Assembly (NCBI GenBank): GCA_023386955.1
Contig: JAEWIS010000031.1
Location: forward strand, 393,238 to 457,237
Source of the DNA: Bacillota bacterium
GTDB lineage: Bacteria > Bacillota > Bacilli > Paenibacillales > NBRC-103111
Direction of reading: 5' to 3'
DNA length: 64,000 nt
The notes beneath the pieces are model-generated. The model saw nothing but the letters and a program-made list of their open reading frames with translations. It was not told where the DNA came from and searched no databases. The position numbers and the translations under genes were made by a program. Positions 18,793 through 27,789 of the stretch are shown in pieces (the stretch's first letter is position 1; every line of letters begins with the position of its first letter).

Positions 18793-20358
18793 TTATTTGC
18801 TGCCCTGCACAGATTTATACAGCTCGTTGGCTTCCTTCTCCAGCTGCGCCCCGCCCATGTCGTTCCATTGTTTAACGAATTCGTCGAAGTAGGATACCGG
18901 CTTGTCGCCTCTCACAATCTGAACATAAGCATCCAGCTTCAGCTTGGTGAGATCGCCCCAATATTTGCCGGAGGATGGCAGTACATCCGACTTGCCGAAG
19001 ATATCCGAAACCGGTATGTTGTACTTCTTTAAGAGCTCCACACTGCTTTTGCCCAGCGCATTCTCAAAAATAACGGGGGCCGGACCTCCGGCAAAGAGGG
19101 TATCGAAATTGTTCCGAAGCCCTTCTGTGGCAAGCTTGGCCGTGTCGTCATAAGGCGGAATAAACTTAATGCCGCTCTGCGGATCAGAAAGGGTCGAGTA
19201 ATCCCAATGTTTGCCCTTCACCCCAACGGCGGAGTCAAGGAATACCTGCTCATCGTTGCGGATGGCCTCCATGATCTCAAGCACCTTCTTCACCTTCTCC
19301 GGCTGCTGCTCCATGTGCTTGCCGAAGGCAAAGGCGCTGCCCGCCGTACCCCATGCCCAGCCCCCTTGTTGGCCACGAGGCCCCTTGGGCAGCGGCGCCA
19401 CCTGGAAATCCGCCTCAGGGTTGGCTTTTTTCATGGAGCTGAAGACCGATTGCGGGTTATTCAGGTCAAATGAGGACACCGCTGTACTGTGTGTATATGC
19501 AACCTTGCCCTCCACCAGCTTCTTATCCAGATCCTTGCCGGTCACGAACTCCGGATCGATATAGCCTTTTTTGTACCAGTCCGCCAGCAGCGTCAGCGCC
19601 TCCTTAGCCTCCGGCACAACCGCTCCGTTGACCACCTTGCCGTCCTTCAGCATCCATTGGGTCGGCATTACGCCGTAGGCGCCGAAGATGGACCAGAACT
19701 GGAAGTAATACGAGTTCCCGTTGGTGGTCATGCCGTACACGCCGTTTTGCTTCAGCTTGGCGAAGGCGGCCGTCATTTCATCCAGAGTTTCCGGGATTTT
19801 CTCCACCCCCGCCTTCTTCAGCAGATCCATGCGCCAGCCTTGCTTGGCATTAAATTGTCCGGTGAAATAGGTTGTGGGCAGCCCGTAGTTTTTACCGTTC
19901 AGGTTGGTGTAAAACCAGCCCTGCTTGGCGAAGCTGTCCAGCACCGCTTTTGTCTTGGGGGCACTCTGCTCAATGGTTTTCACCGGCAGCTCGGCCAGCA
20001 GCCCCTGACTGGCATATTTAAACAGCTGGTTGGGATCATATATGAACATCACATCCGGCACATCCCCCGACGTGAGCAGAATCTGCTGCTTCTGGACGTA
20101 ATCGGCCTGGGGAATGGAATAATAGTTGATTTTGACATTAAACTTCTCCTGCAAATACTGGATAACATAGGAATTGGCGTTTAAATCGGCCGTAGGCACC
20201 ATCCACTTGATCTCCATCGGCTTGACCTGTGCTGCAGTGGCTCCCGGCGAAGCCGACGGCCCTGCGGCCTCCCCTCCACCATTGGAGCATCCAACAAGCG
20301 CCAGCGAACAGGCAGCCGCCAGCGGCAGCCATCCTTTAACCCCGATTTTTGTAAACAT
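18793..20358 (-). CDS. ABC transporter extracellular solute-binding lipoprotein (pectin island)
   Basis: A 521-residue binding protein with signal peptide and lipobox LVGC (Cys24), then a Gly/Ala/Pro linker and the family-1 bilobed fold. It is the third component after two permeases on the same strand. By position in a GH105 and lyase island it probably binds pectin- or rhamnogalacturonan-derived oligosaccharides. AGGGGGT precedes the start. The ATPase is missing locally, as for the 6297 system. Confidence 0.9.
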   Translation of the reverse strand: MFTKIGVKGWLPLAAACSLALVGCSNGGGEAAGPSASPGATAAQVKPMEIKWMVPTADLNANSYVIQYLQEKFNVKINYYSIPQADYVQKQQILLTSGDVPDVMFIYDPNQLFKYASQGLLAELPVKTIEQSAPKTKAVLDSFAKQGWFYTNLNGKNYGLPTTYFTGQFNAKQGWRMDLLKKAGVEKIPETLDEMTAAFAKLKQNGVYGMTTNGNSYYFQFWSIFGAYGVMPTQWMLKDGKVVNGAVVPEAKEALTLLADWYKKGYIDPEFVTGKDLDKKLVEGKVAYTHSTAVSSFDLNNPQSVFSSMKKANPEADFQVAPLPKGPRGQQGGWAWGTAGSAFAFGKHMEQQPEKVKKVLEIMEAIRNDEQVFLDSAVGVKGKHWDYSTLSDPQSGIKFIPPYDDTAKLATEGLRNNFDTLFAGGPAPVIFENALGKSSVELLKKYNIPVSDIFGKSDVLPSSGKYWGDLTKLKLDAYVQIVRGDKPVSYFDEFVKQWNDMGGAQLEKEANELYKSVQGSK

Positions 20359-20430
20359 CGCATTACCCCCTGTGTGGAAATGGTTTTATTCGAGCAAACC
20401 GGTTGCGGACCGCCAAGCTGCGGTCGTACG

Positions 20431-21306
20431 TTAGCCCTTAACTGAGCCGAGCATGATGCCTTTGACAAAATACCGCTGGATAAACGGGTACAAAAACAGA
20501 ATCGGCAGCGTCACCGCCACAATGGTAGCCGCCTTCAGCGACTCCGGGGTATACTCCTCCCGGATCCGGTTGATGTCCTCACCGGGCGTCAGCGACACCG
20601 TGGCATCCACAACCGTCCGGCGCAGAAACAGCTGCAGCACCTGCCAGCGGTTATCCTGGGTATAGATCATGGCGTCAAACCAGTGGTTCCAGTGGGCCAC
20701 CCCCACCCAAAGAGCCATCACCGCCATAACAGGCACGGACAGCGGCAGTACAATCCGAAGGAGCACCCGCATCTCCGATGCACCGTCCATACGCGCCGAC
20801 TCGATAATCTCCCCGGGAATACTTTCGAAGAAATTCCGCATCACAATCATATTAAAGGCCGACACCGCCCCCGGCAGAACAAGCGCCCACAGGGTATTCA
20901 GCATGCCGAGATTTTTCACCAGCAAAAACATCGGTATGGTGCCTCCGCTAAACAGCATGCTGAACACAAACAGCTTCATAATGAACCCCCGGTGCGGGAA
21001 GGTGCGCCTGGACAACGGGTATGCCACCATTGCGGTCATGGTCAGAGAAATGGCAATCCCCACACCGGTACGGATGATGGTATTACTATAAGCCGCCAAC
21101 AGATCAGGATGCGCCAATACCTTCTGGTAGGACATCAGCGTAGGATGCAGCGGGAACCAATAGAACTTCATAGCCAGCGCATCCGCCGGTGTGCTGAGCG
21201 ACAAGGTGATGATATACAACAGCGGGTAAAGCGTGGTAAGCCCAAATAGCGTCAATACTGCGGCATTCAGCACATCGAAGGTCTTTTCGCCCCAGGTTGC
21301 TTTCAT
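20431..21306 (-). CDS. Carbohydrate ABC transporter permease (LplC/YtcP-like), pectin island
   Basis: A 291-residue permease with about six membrane helices. The EAA loop ESARMDGASEMRVLLRIVLPL is clear, and the C terminus FIQRYFVKGIMLGSVKG is the LplC-type ending. It starts 19 bases after the partner permease, with GGGAGG before the ATG. It works with the 21326 permease and the 18793 lipoprotein. Confidence 0.92.
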   Translation of the reverse strand: MKATWGEKTFDVLNAAVLTLFGLTTLYPLLYIITLSLSTPADALAMKFYWFPLHPTLMSYQKVLAHPDLLAAYSNTIIRTGVGIAISLTMTAMVAYPLSRRTFPHRGFIMKLFVFSMLFSGGTIPMFLLVKNLGMLNTLWALVLPGAVSAFNMIVMRNFFESIPGEIIESARMDGASEMRVLLRIVLPLSVPVMAVMALWVGVAHWNHWFDAMIYTQDNRWQVLQLFLRRTVVDATVSLTPGEDINRIREEYTPESLKAATIVAVTLPILFLYPFIQRYFVKGIMLGSVKG

Positions 21307-21325
21307 CGTATCCGCCTCCCTTCCG

Positions 21326-22306
21326 TTACCATAGTCCCCGCTCCTTGTCGTACAGCTTCACCAGGGTATTGGCGATCAGCACCAGCACCAGCCCCACTGT
21401 GGAATTAAACAATCCGGCGGCTGTGCCCAGCTCATAATCCATGGTCAGCAGCCGGCGCAGCACGTAGGTATCGAGAATCTCCCCCACCCCCGAGGTAGGC
21501 GGCGTCACCAGGTTATAGATCTGGTCGAAGCCCACTGACAGGAAGTGGCCGATATTCAGCAGGTACATAATAATGACGGTAGGCGCAATGGATGGCAGGC
21601 TGATATGCCAGATCCGCCGCCAGCGGCTTGCCCCGTCGGCAATAGCCGCCTCATAGAGGCTTGGGTCGATGGAGGCCAGCGCCGCAAAGTAGACAATGGA
21701 CCCCCAGCCTGCGGATTGCCAGATGTTCGTCAGGGCCACCATGCCGTAGAAGTAGTCCGGCTCCAGCAGCCACAATTGCTGTGAGATGCCGAACATGCCC
21801 AACAGCTTGTTGAAGCCGCCTTCATTGCCCAGAAACGGGAACAGGATGCCGGCCAGCACCACCCATGAGAAAAAGTGGGGTAAATACGTCACCGTCTGGA
21901 TGGTCCGCCGGAACCAGGTGACCCGCAGCTCGTTGAGCAGCAGCGCCAGTATAATCGGGGCGGGAAAAACCAGCACCATTTTCAGAAAGGCGATGACCAC
22001 TGAGTTCCGCAGGGCGTTCATAAAGCCATTCCCCTGGAACAGGCGCTGGAAGTTCTCCCACCCGGCCCACGGGCTGCCGAGTATACCCTCCGTAATTTGA
22101 AAATTCTTGAATGCGATGACTACGCCGTACATCGGCACGTAGCTGAACAGCAGGAATAACGCCAGCCCGGGCAGCAGCATGATGATCAGCGCACGATGCT
22201 GCTTGTATATGCGCCATTGCCGCTGCCACCGGGCTGCGGCACCCGGATGTTGGGCTTCTGGCACTGCGCGCGGGATTTCCAGCCTGTTCGCTCCTCCTTT
22301 TTGCAT
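21326..22306 (-). CDS. Carbohydrate ABC transporter permease (LplB/YteP-like), pectin island
   Basis: A 326-residue permease with a polar N terminus, a first helix containing IIMLLPGLALFLLFSYVPMY and the EAA loop YEAAIADGASRWRRIWHISL. AAGGAGCGAGG precedes the ATG. It is the first gene of the four-gene importer/lyase operon downstream of the AraC sensor, and a terminator separates it from that gene. Its B. subtilis relative YteP serves rhamnogalacturonan oligosaccharide uptake. Confidence 0.92.
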   Translation of the reverse strand: MQKGGANRLEIPRAVPEAQHPGAAARWQRQWRIYKQHRALIIMLLPGLALFLLFSYVPMYGVVIAFKNFQITEGILGSPWAGWENFQRLFQGNGFMNALRNSVVIAFLKMVLVFPAPIILALLLNELRVTWFRRTIQTVTYLPHFFSWVVLAGILFPFLGNEGGFNKLLGMFGISQQLWLLEPDYFYGMVALTNIWQSAGWGSIVYFAALASIDPSLYEAAIADGASRWRRIWHISLPSIAPTVIIMYLLNIGHFLSVGFDQIYNLVTPPTSGVGEILDTYVLRRLLTMDYELGTAAGLFNSTVGLVLVLIANTLVKLYDKERGLW

Positions 22307-22436
22307 GACCTCGCTCCTTCCTTGTGCAGCCTCTCCCGGGTTTTGGGATACACCGGGAACAACCGGCTGCCGATGACCACAGCTTACGGTGCCCCGGATA
22401 TCATCACAATCATCACTTTTTCGTGGAGGCCGGAAT

Positions 22437-22469
22437 GAAAAACGCCGTAGCTTTGAGGGGCTGCGGCGT
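22437..22469 (-). terminator. Terminator of the AraC sensor gene
   Basis: ACGCCG-TAGC/GCTG-CGGCGT stem; minus-strand T run at 22442-22438. It lies just beyond the stop codon at 22483. Confidence 0.8.
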
Positions 22470-22482
22470 ACTGCTGCACAGT

Positions 22483-24798
22483 TTAAGAGCGGTTCTGCTG
22501 GCGGTATTCTCCCGGCGTCACACCCTCCGATTTTTTGAATACCCGAATGAGATGGGTGGCATTGCCGTATCCGATCTCGGAGGCTATGTCGGCGATGTTC
22601 AGCTCTGTTTTGAGCAGCAGGCTTTTCGCTTTATCCACCCGGTAACGGGTGACATATTGAATGAAGGTTTCCCCCCAATGCTGCTTGATCAGCTCGCTTA
22701 AGTAGGAAGGGCTGATGCCCAACTGCTCGGCGGCCAGCTGCAGGGACAAGTCCTGCCGGTACCGCTCTTCAATCAGTTTTTTGGTACGGTCCATAATGGT
22801 CTCCATGCGCAGCCGCTTCAGTCCGTTTAGGAAGTCGATTCCCGGCTCTACAACGGTTTCGCCAAACCAGCTGCACATGGGAGGTGAAGCATTCAATTGG
22901 GCAAATTCGGCGTACAGGCTTCGGCCGGGGAAGGTCAGAGCCAGGTCCGGATCATACTCCTGAAGCAGCCTGATAATGGAAACAAGCAGCTGCATGGCAT
23001 AGGTTTTGATCAGTGCAAAAGGAAGGCGGCTGCCGTTCAGCCCGTCGAAGAAGGTTTCCAGCTCCTGAGCAGCCTGCGGTCGGTCGCCCTCGCGGATGGC
23101 CGCCAGCAGCGCCGCTTCGCATTCGGCGGGGTACGGCACAAACATGGGAGCCTCCGGTGCCTGCCCTCCGCGGATAACCTCGTTCCCGGCCTTGGGCCAA
23201 TGCTCCTGAAGAGCATGCAGCGCATCCTGATACGAAACCGACAGCTCGCGGAAATCGCCAACAATCCGGCCTACGGCAATGGTCACCGTTTGCTTCAGAT
23301 ACGAGGATACTGCATAACGGAGCTTCTCCGCAGCCCGGACCGTCTCCCGGTCGGCCTCCGTCTCCGGCATATTCAGGATGATGGCCACATGCTGCCGGGA
23401 GAGGACCGTTTCAGTGGCGAACTTATCCCGCAGCAGCTCCTGGCTGATATTCCCCACGGCGAAAAGGAACAGCCAGGCATCCTCTCCGCTGCGGAAGCGG
23501 GCGCTTTCGCCGGTGGCATCCATCTCCGCCACCAGCACACAGAAGACCGGATCCGGGAACAGCGCCGGCTCCGCCGTTTTGTGGCGCAGCCACGGATCCA
23601 TCCCGGCATGGTTGCCAAGCAGGGCGGACAGCAGGAAGTGGTCCCGCAGTACCGGCAGCTGGCTCTTCCATTGGGAGCGAACCTCACCCATCTCCTTCAA
23701 CAGCGCGGCGATTCTATTCTCAATGCGGGCGAACCCCCCGGCGTAGTCGGCGTCGAAGGGTTCTTGCTCCGTCTCCCCGCCTGCTTCCTCCTTGCCGCGC
23801 AGGGTCAGGAAAATCCGGCGCAGACCGGCTTGGAACTGGCGGACGTTGAAATAAGCGACAAATACGGATAACAGGGATAAGACCACAGTAGCCACTACCA
23901 TCCACAGCTTGAGCAGCTGGGCGTTGCGGGATGCGGCATCTACAGGGATCAGCATAGCGTAGAGAAAGCCGTAGGCCTCCGAACGTTCGGTGGTCACGTA
24001 CATGGCGCCGGCCTCCGTATCCAGCTTGACCGGACGGCTGTCAGCCGCAGCTGCTTTCCCACCCAGCGTAGCGCCGATGTTGTCCGGCTCTCCCAGCCGC
24101 AGCTGGCCCGCTTGCACAATCGTCTGCCCCGCCGGAGAAAATACAAGCAGCCCGCCTCTGCTGTCAAAGGGGAAGGAACGAATCATATCGGCAATAACAC
24201 CGGCCTTGACGTTAACAATAAGCGCCGCCTCGGGCTCGTCATAGAAATAAGGCAGCGGCAGCATATACGTGAGGACCTGGGAGCCTGGAGCCGCTTCAAA
24301 GCCTGTATCACGGGGAGTAATCCACAGCTTGGATTTGCGCTCCGCCGCTGCATGCTGCAAGGCTGGCAGCCAGGAGGTATCGGAAAAGCTCTCCATGTCC
24401 AGCAGGGCATTGGAGGTCAGCACCAGCTGCTGCTTCCGGTGATAAAGATACACCGAATCCACCGCATGGATGGAGGTGGAGAAATTGGACAGGTCGCGTC
24501 TAATATCATTGGCTGCCTGCAGCGTGCCCAAGAGCGGGGTTTCCTGGATCTTGACAAGCTGGAGCATCCCCGCCTGGAGCGAGAGCTGCCCCGTTACCTC
24601 CTCCGTCTGCCGGAGCAGCTGGTCCACCTGCTCCTTCATCTGGGCGATGGCCACCTCGGAGGTCCGTTTTACCTCCGCCTCGATCAGCCGGAGGCTCATG
24701 GAATAGCTGAACGTTCCAAACCCCAGCACAGGCACAATGGAAAGAAGCAAAAGCAAGGCGAGAGACCTCTGCCTAACCAGCTTGCGGACAAGTTTCAT
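22483..24798 (-). CDS. Membrane-anchored AraC family regulator of the pectin island
   Basis: A 771-residue sensor-regulator: membrane helix at about 10-32, an extracellular cache-like region, a second helix near 285-305 (LWMVVATVVLSLLSVFVAYF), a cytoplasmic linker, and a C-terminal AraC domain (about 675-770) with IASEIGYGNATHLIRVFKKS. The ATG at 24798 follows AAGGGGAG; the ATG at 24840 is before it. It lies between the glycosidase genes and the importer operon, all on the minus strand, and probably activates them on sensing extracellular oligosaccharides. Confidence 0.88.
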   Translation of the reverse strand: MKLVRKLVRQRSLALLLLLSIVPVLGFGTFSYSMSLRLIEAEVKRTSEVAIAQMKEQVDQLLRQTEEVTGQLSLQAGMLQLVKIQETPLLGTLQAANDIRRDLSNFSTSIHAVDSVYLYHRKQQLVLTSNALLDMESFSDTSWLPALQHAAAERKSKLWITPRDTGFEAAPGSQVLTYMLPLPYFYDEPEAALIVNVKAGVIADMIRSFPFDSRGGLLVFSPAGQTIVQAGQLRLGEPDNIGATLGGKAAAADSRPVKLDTEAGAMYVTTERSEAYGFLYAMLIPVDAASRNAQLLKLWMVVATVVLSLLSVFVAYFNVRQFQAGLRRIFLTLRGKEEAGGETEQEPFDADYAGGFARIENRIAALLKEMGEVRSQWKSQLPVLRDHFLLSALLGNHAGMDPWLRHKTAEPALFPDPVFCVLVAEMDATGESARFRSGEDAWLFLFAVGNISQELLRDKFATETVLSRQHVAIILNMPETEADRETVRAAEKLRYAVSSYLKQTVTIAVGRIVGDFRELSVSYQDALHALQEHWPKAGNEVIRGGQAPEAPMFVPYPAECEAALLAAIREGDRPQAAQELETFFDGLNGSRLPFALIKTYAMQLLVSIIRLLQEYDPDLALTFPGRSLYAEFAQLNASPPMCSWFGETVVEPGIDFLNGLKRLRMETIMDRTKKLIEERYRQDLSLQLAAEQLGISPSYLSELIKQHWGETFIQYVTRYRVDKAKSLLLKTELNIADIASEIGYGNATHLIRVFKKSEGVTPGEYRQQNRS

Positions 24799-24892
24799 AG
24801 ATGTCTCCCCTTCTTTCACATCGGGTTTTTGCCGCTTCATTATATCAAAACCATCCCAAGCAGGTGGCGGAAGCCTTCATTCACAGGGTCTG

Positions 24893-26605
24893 CTATTCTG
24901 CCGGTTCCTTCATAAGCTCTTCAGCCAAAATAAGAAAAACACTGGCAGTCCATGTGTAGGCGGGATCACCCAGCCCTTCCCCGGTAAACGGATGGAAGTT
25001 TTCCGCCATGCCGCCTTTTTGGCATAATGCGCAAAACCTGGCGGCAATCTCTCCGGACAGCTCATGTTCACTTGCATTCCGCAATCCGTCCACCATCATG
25101 AACGTAGGCGGTGCCCAGACGGGCCCTCTCCAATAGCCCCTTTCCCGGAAGAGGCCGCTGTCCGGCCGTTCTGTGGCCAAGCCCCACTCTGTAAGAAAGG
25201 ATCTTAGTTGCGCTGCTCCCTTTTGTACAATATCAGCGGGCAGCCGCGACCCGAGGAGCAGGGGCATGAGCAGAATCAGACTGGCACTGTCAATAACTGC
25301 CCCCGTATCACTCCTTTTGGCGACAAATCCGTTTCCATCCCAAAAGGAAGAGACCAGCCGTCCAATCAGCTCCCGGGACCGCCGCCTCCACTCCCCGGCT
25401 TCCGTCTCCAGATCAAGTGCTTCCGCTATGACGGAGAGCGCTTCCATTTGTAAGGCCAGATAAGACAGCAAGTCAGGACTTTCCACCGCCCCCGCTTCCT
25501 TAAAAATAGTAGCGTTATCCCAGCCGCTGTCATTCCCATGATTATACTGGGGGATTCCGTTGCGGTTGTCATCCCGGTAACGGAACCACCACTCGGTCCA
25601 TTTGATTAATCGGGGATAAAAACCCCTCAAGGCCTTGTGGCCGATGCTCATCCGTTCCATTAATTTTAACAGGGCCCATCCGTGAATGGGAGGTTTGGTA
25701 AAATTATATACCGCCTCGCGGTCATTGGCATAATCCGGCAATGCCCCGTCCTCATTCTGGTAATCGAACGGCGCAATGAACTGCTCCCACGCGAGCTCCG
25801 GCTGCCTGCAGCTTAAGGCAATGGCATTAAAGCAATGATCCCAGCTCCAGATTCCATTAAAGCTCGGAGAGATGAGCATCAGCGGACGGGTAAACAACCG
25901 GTATGGCTCCACCAGGGGGATATATTGGGTATACGCTGCCAAGATCCTTGTTTCGCTAAGTAACCCCTGCACACCCGGGGTTGCATCCAGCCATTCCCGG
26001 AATAGTTTCCCGCAGGACCGGGCACATTCCTCGAATGCGTCAGGCTGGCTCCGGGCCTCTCCCTTCCAGCTTGATTCGAATCCTTCCACAGATAGTTCCC
26101 CTATCCCCGAATTTACATCCGGGACACAATCCACCTCAATGAACGCACAGGTTATTTGCTCCCACGGCGCATGCGCCTGCAGGCTGCCGGATAGAAGGGA
26201 CAGCATGTACTGCTCCTTGGCCCGATAGGCGTTCACTTGAAGATGGCGCTCATCGCGGAAAAACAGAGAGTCCACATTATATTCCCCGTCATCGGGCCTC
26301 CGGCGCCGGAGGCGGACACCCACATTCCTGCTGCGCAGCCGGATCCCGTCGGCGGAATCCATAGTGATCTGAACCTCACCGCCCGCTGCCGTAAGTGTGA
26401 TCTTCTCCGGCGAAGCCTCTTCCGTAAATTCGGCCGGCGTCCCGTCCACGATCACCAGTATCTCGAATATTTCCCTGGGATGGGCCGATGCCCGCAGCGT
26501 GCGGATGAACAAACCCGTTGTACCGTCGGCTTTGCGCCTGCGGGCAATGAGATAATGGGAGCCGCGGCGGCTAAAGGGGGTTTTCTCCAGGTTTAACCGT
26601 ATCAT
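24893..26605 (-). CDS. MGH1-like / GH63-like (alpha/alpha)6 glycoside hydrolase
   Basis: A 570-residue cytoplasmic glycosidase without a signal peptide. The C-terminal half carries the family signature WSWDHCFNAIAL, then YNHGNDSGWDNAT and RGYWRGPVWAP, as in mannosylglycerate hydrolase-like and GH63 toroid enzymes; the N-terminal ~180 residues are beta-rich. The ATG at 26605 follows AGGGGGT, which overlaps the stop of the GH105 gene at 26613, so the two are coupled. The substrate is probably a glycosyl side chain from the imported oligosaccharide, which is inference from context. Confidence 0.8.
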   Translation of the reverse strand: MIRLNLEKTPFSRRGSHYLIARRRKADGTTGLFIRTLRASAHPREIFEILVIVDGTPAEFTEEASPEKITLTAAGGEVQITMDSADGIRLRSRNVGVRLRRRRPDDGEYNVDSLFFRDERHLQVNAYRAKEQYMLSLLSGSLQAHAPWEQITCAFIEVDCVPDVNSGIGELSVEGFESSWKGEARSQPDAFEECARSCGKLFREWLDATPGVQGLLSETRILAAYTQYIPLVEPYRLFTRPLMLISPSFNGIWSWDHCFNAIALSCRQPELAWEQFIAPFDYQNEDGALPDYANDREAVYNFTKPPIHGWALLKLMERMSIGHKALRGFYPRLIKWTEWWFRYRDDNRNGIPQYNHGNDSGWDNATIFKEAGAVESPDLLSYLALQMEALSVIAEALDLETEAGEWRRRSRELIGRLVSSFWDGNGFVAKRSDTGAVIDSASLILLMPLLLGSRLPADIVQKGAAQLRSFLTEWGLATERPDSGLFRERGYWRGPVWAPPTFMMVDGLRNASEHELSGEIAARFCALCQKGGMAENFHPFTGEGLGDPAYTWTASVFLILAEELMKEPAE

Positions 26606-26612
26606 GCCGTTG

Positions 26613-27650
26613 TTACCCCCTGCCGGTTTTCGGATGCGCCGCATCTTCGGCCAGCATGGCCGACAGCAGCATCAAGAGCAAACCCTGCCCGTACCCCTCC
26701 GCCCGGTGCTGGGCAATGACGTGGTATTCACCGGGATGCTTCTGCACTCCCGTGCCGGCGGATACGCCGCGGAGCACACCCTCCCAGTCCACGTGAGACA
26801 ATACGGCGCGTGAAGCGCGGTCAGCCATCTGCGCATACGCCTCATCCACACTGCCAGACTGCAGTGCACGTTTGACCGCATACGCAATGCCCGCAGCGGC
26901 GGAGGTTTCGACATAGGTTTCCGGCACATCGATCACCGTAGTCCATAAGCCGGAAATATCCTGGTAGCGCAGCAAACCAGCCAGCTGTTGGAACAGGGCG
27001 GCTTTGATCCGCTCCCGTGCCGGCTCCGTCTCCGGAAGCAGAACCAGCAGCTCCGCCGACACAATGGCGGCCCAAGCGTTGCCCCGCGCCCATAAACAGC
27101 CGATGGGGCTATTCTTCTTTTCATCCCAGCCATGATAATACAAACCGTTCTCCTGCTGCAGCTGGCGCACATGCAGGAAATATTGGTTAAGCCCTTCCTC
27201 TACTGCCTCCCGGTCCTCCAGCAAAAGCCCCGCCTTGACCAAAAACAGTCCAGCCATAAACAGCGTATCCACCCACATCTGTCCGCCGAAGCTGGTTTCC
27301 ACCAGCGTGTGCTCGAATGCGCCGTTCTCCAGCCGTTCCGCCCGGCGGAGCAGAAATTCCACCCTCGACTTAATAATGCCCGCATAACGGGACTCCCCGG
27401 AAGCCGCATACAGCTCAATCAGCGAAAAACAGGGCGCCGTGGCATTAACGGTTTCAAACACCTGCCCCCGGTCTAATTGACCGTCAATCCAGCTCTTCAA
27501 ATAGTGAAGAAGCGATTCGTCCGCCGTGGCCTTCCATAAGGAAACCAACCCGTACAGCGCCACTCCCTCGCTCCAGTTCCATTCCGCCATCGGCATCCGT
27601 TTTGTTGCCTGCGAGACTTGCTCAACGATTGCGGACAAGCTGCGTGACAT
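26613..27650 (-). CDS. Unsaturated uronyl hydrolase, GH88/GH105 family (YteR-like)
   Basis: A 345-residue cytoplasmic (alpha/alpha)6 enzyme that removes the 4,5-unsaturated galacturonyl residue left by lyases on the non-reducing end of rhamnogalacturonan fragments. The catalytic motif GGQMWVDTLFMAG puts the general acid Asp at about residue 128, as in YteR; YYHGWDEKK follows. The start at 27650 has AAGGGGG at good distance. Its presence indicates that the lyases of this island act on uronic-acid-containing pectin. It is coupled to the MGH1-like gene. Confidence 0.88.
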   Translation of the reverse strand: MSRSLSAIVEQVSQATKRMPMAEWNWSEGVALYGLVSLWKATADESLLHYLKSWIDGQLDRGQVFETVNATAPCFSLIELYAASGESRYAGIIKSRVEFLLRRAERLENGAFEHTLVETSFGGQMWVDTLFMAGLFLVKAGLLLEDREAVEEGLNQYFLHVRQLQQENGLYYHGWDEKKNSPIGCLWARGNAWAAIVSAELLVLLPETEPARERIKAALFQQLAGLLRYQDISGLWTTVIDVPETYVETSAAAGIAYAVKRALQSGSVDEAYAQMADRASRAVLSHVDWEGVLRGVSAGTGVQKHPGEYHVIAQHRAEGYGQGLLLMLLSAMLAEDAAHPKTGRG

Positions 27651-27742
27651 CCCCATTCCCCCTTAAATTTCTTATACGGCTCCACCGTAAGCAAAAGCCG
27701 GTTTCGTTTCAATAGTCATTTTTTTGGAGCCTTGCACGGCAA

Positions 27743-27770
27743 TGCCCCCAGACCGGAAAGTCTGGGGGCA
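27743..27770. terminator. Strong hairpin between the lyase and GH105 genes
   Basis: Perfect 11-bp stem TGCCCCCAGAC/GTCTGGGGGCA with a 6-base loop. No adjacent T run on either side, so it may attenuate or stabilise the transcript rather than fully terminate. Confidence 0.6.
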
Positions 27771-27789
27771 CAGTGTATCGCAGCAGGCG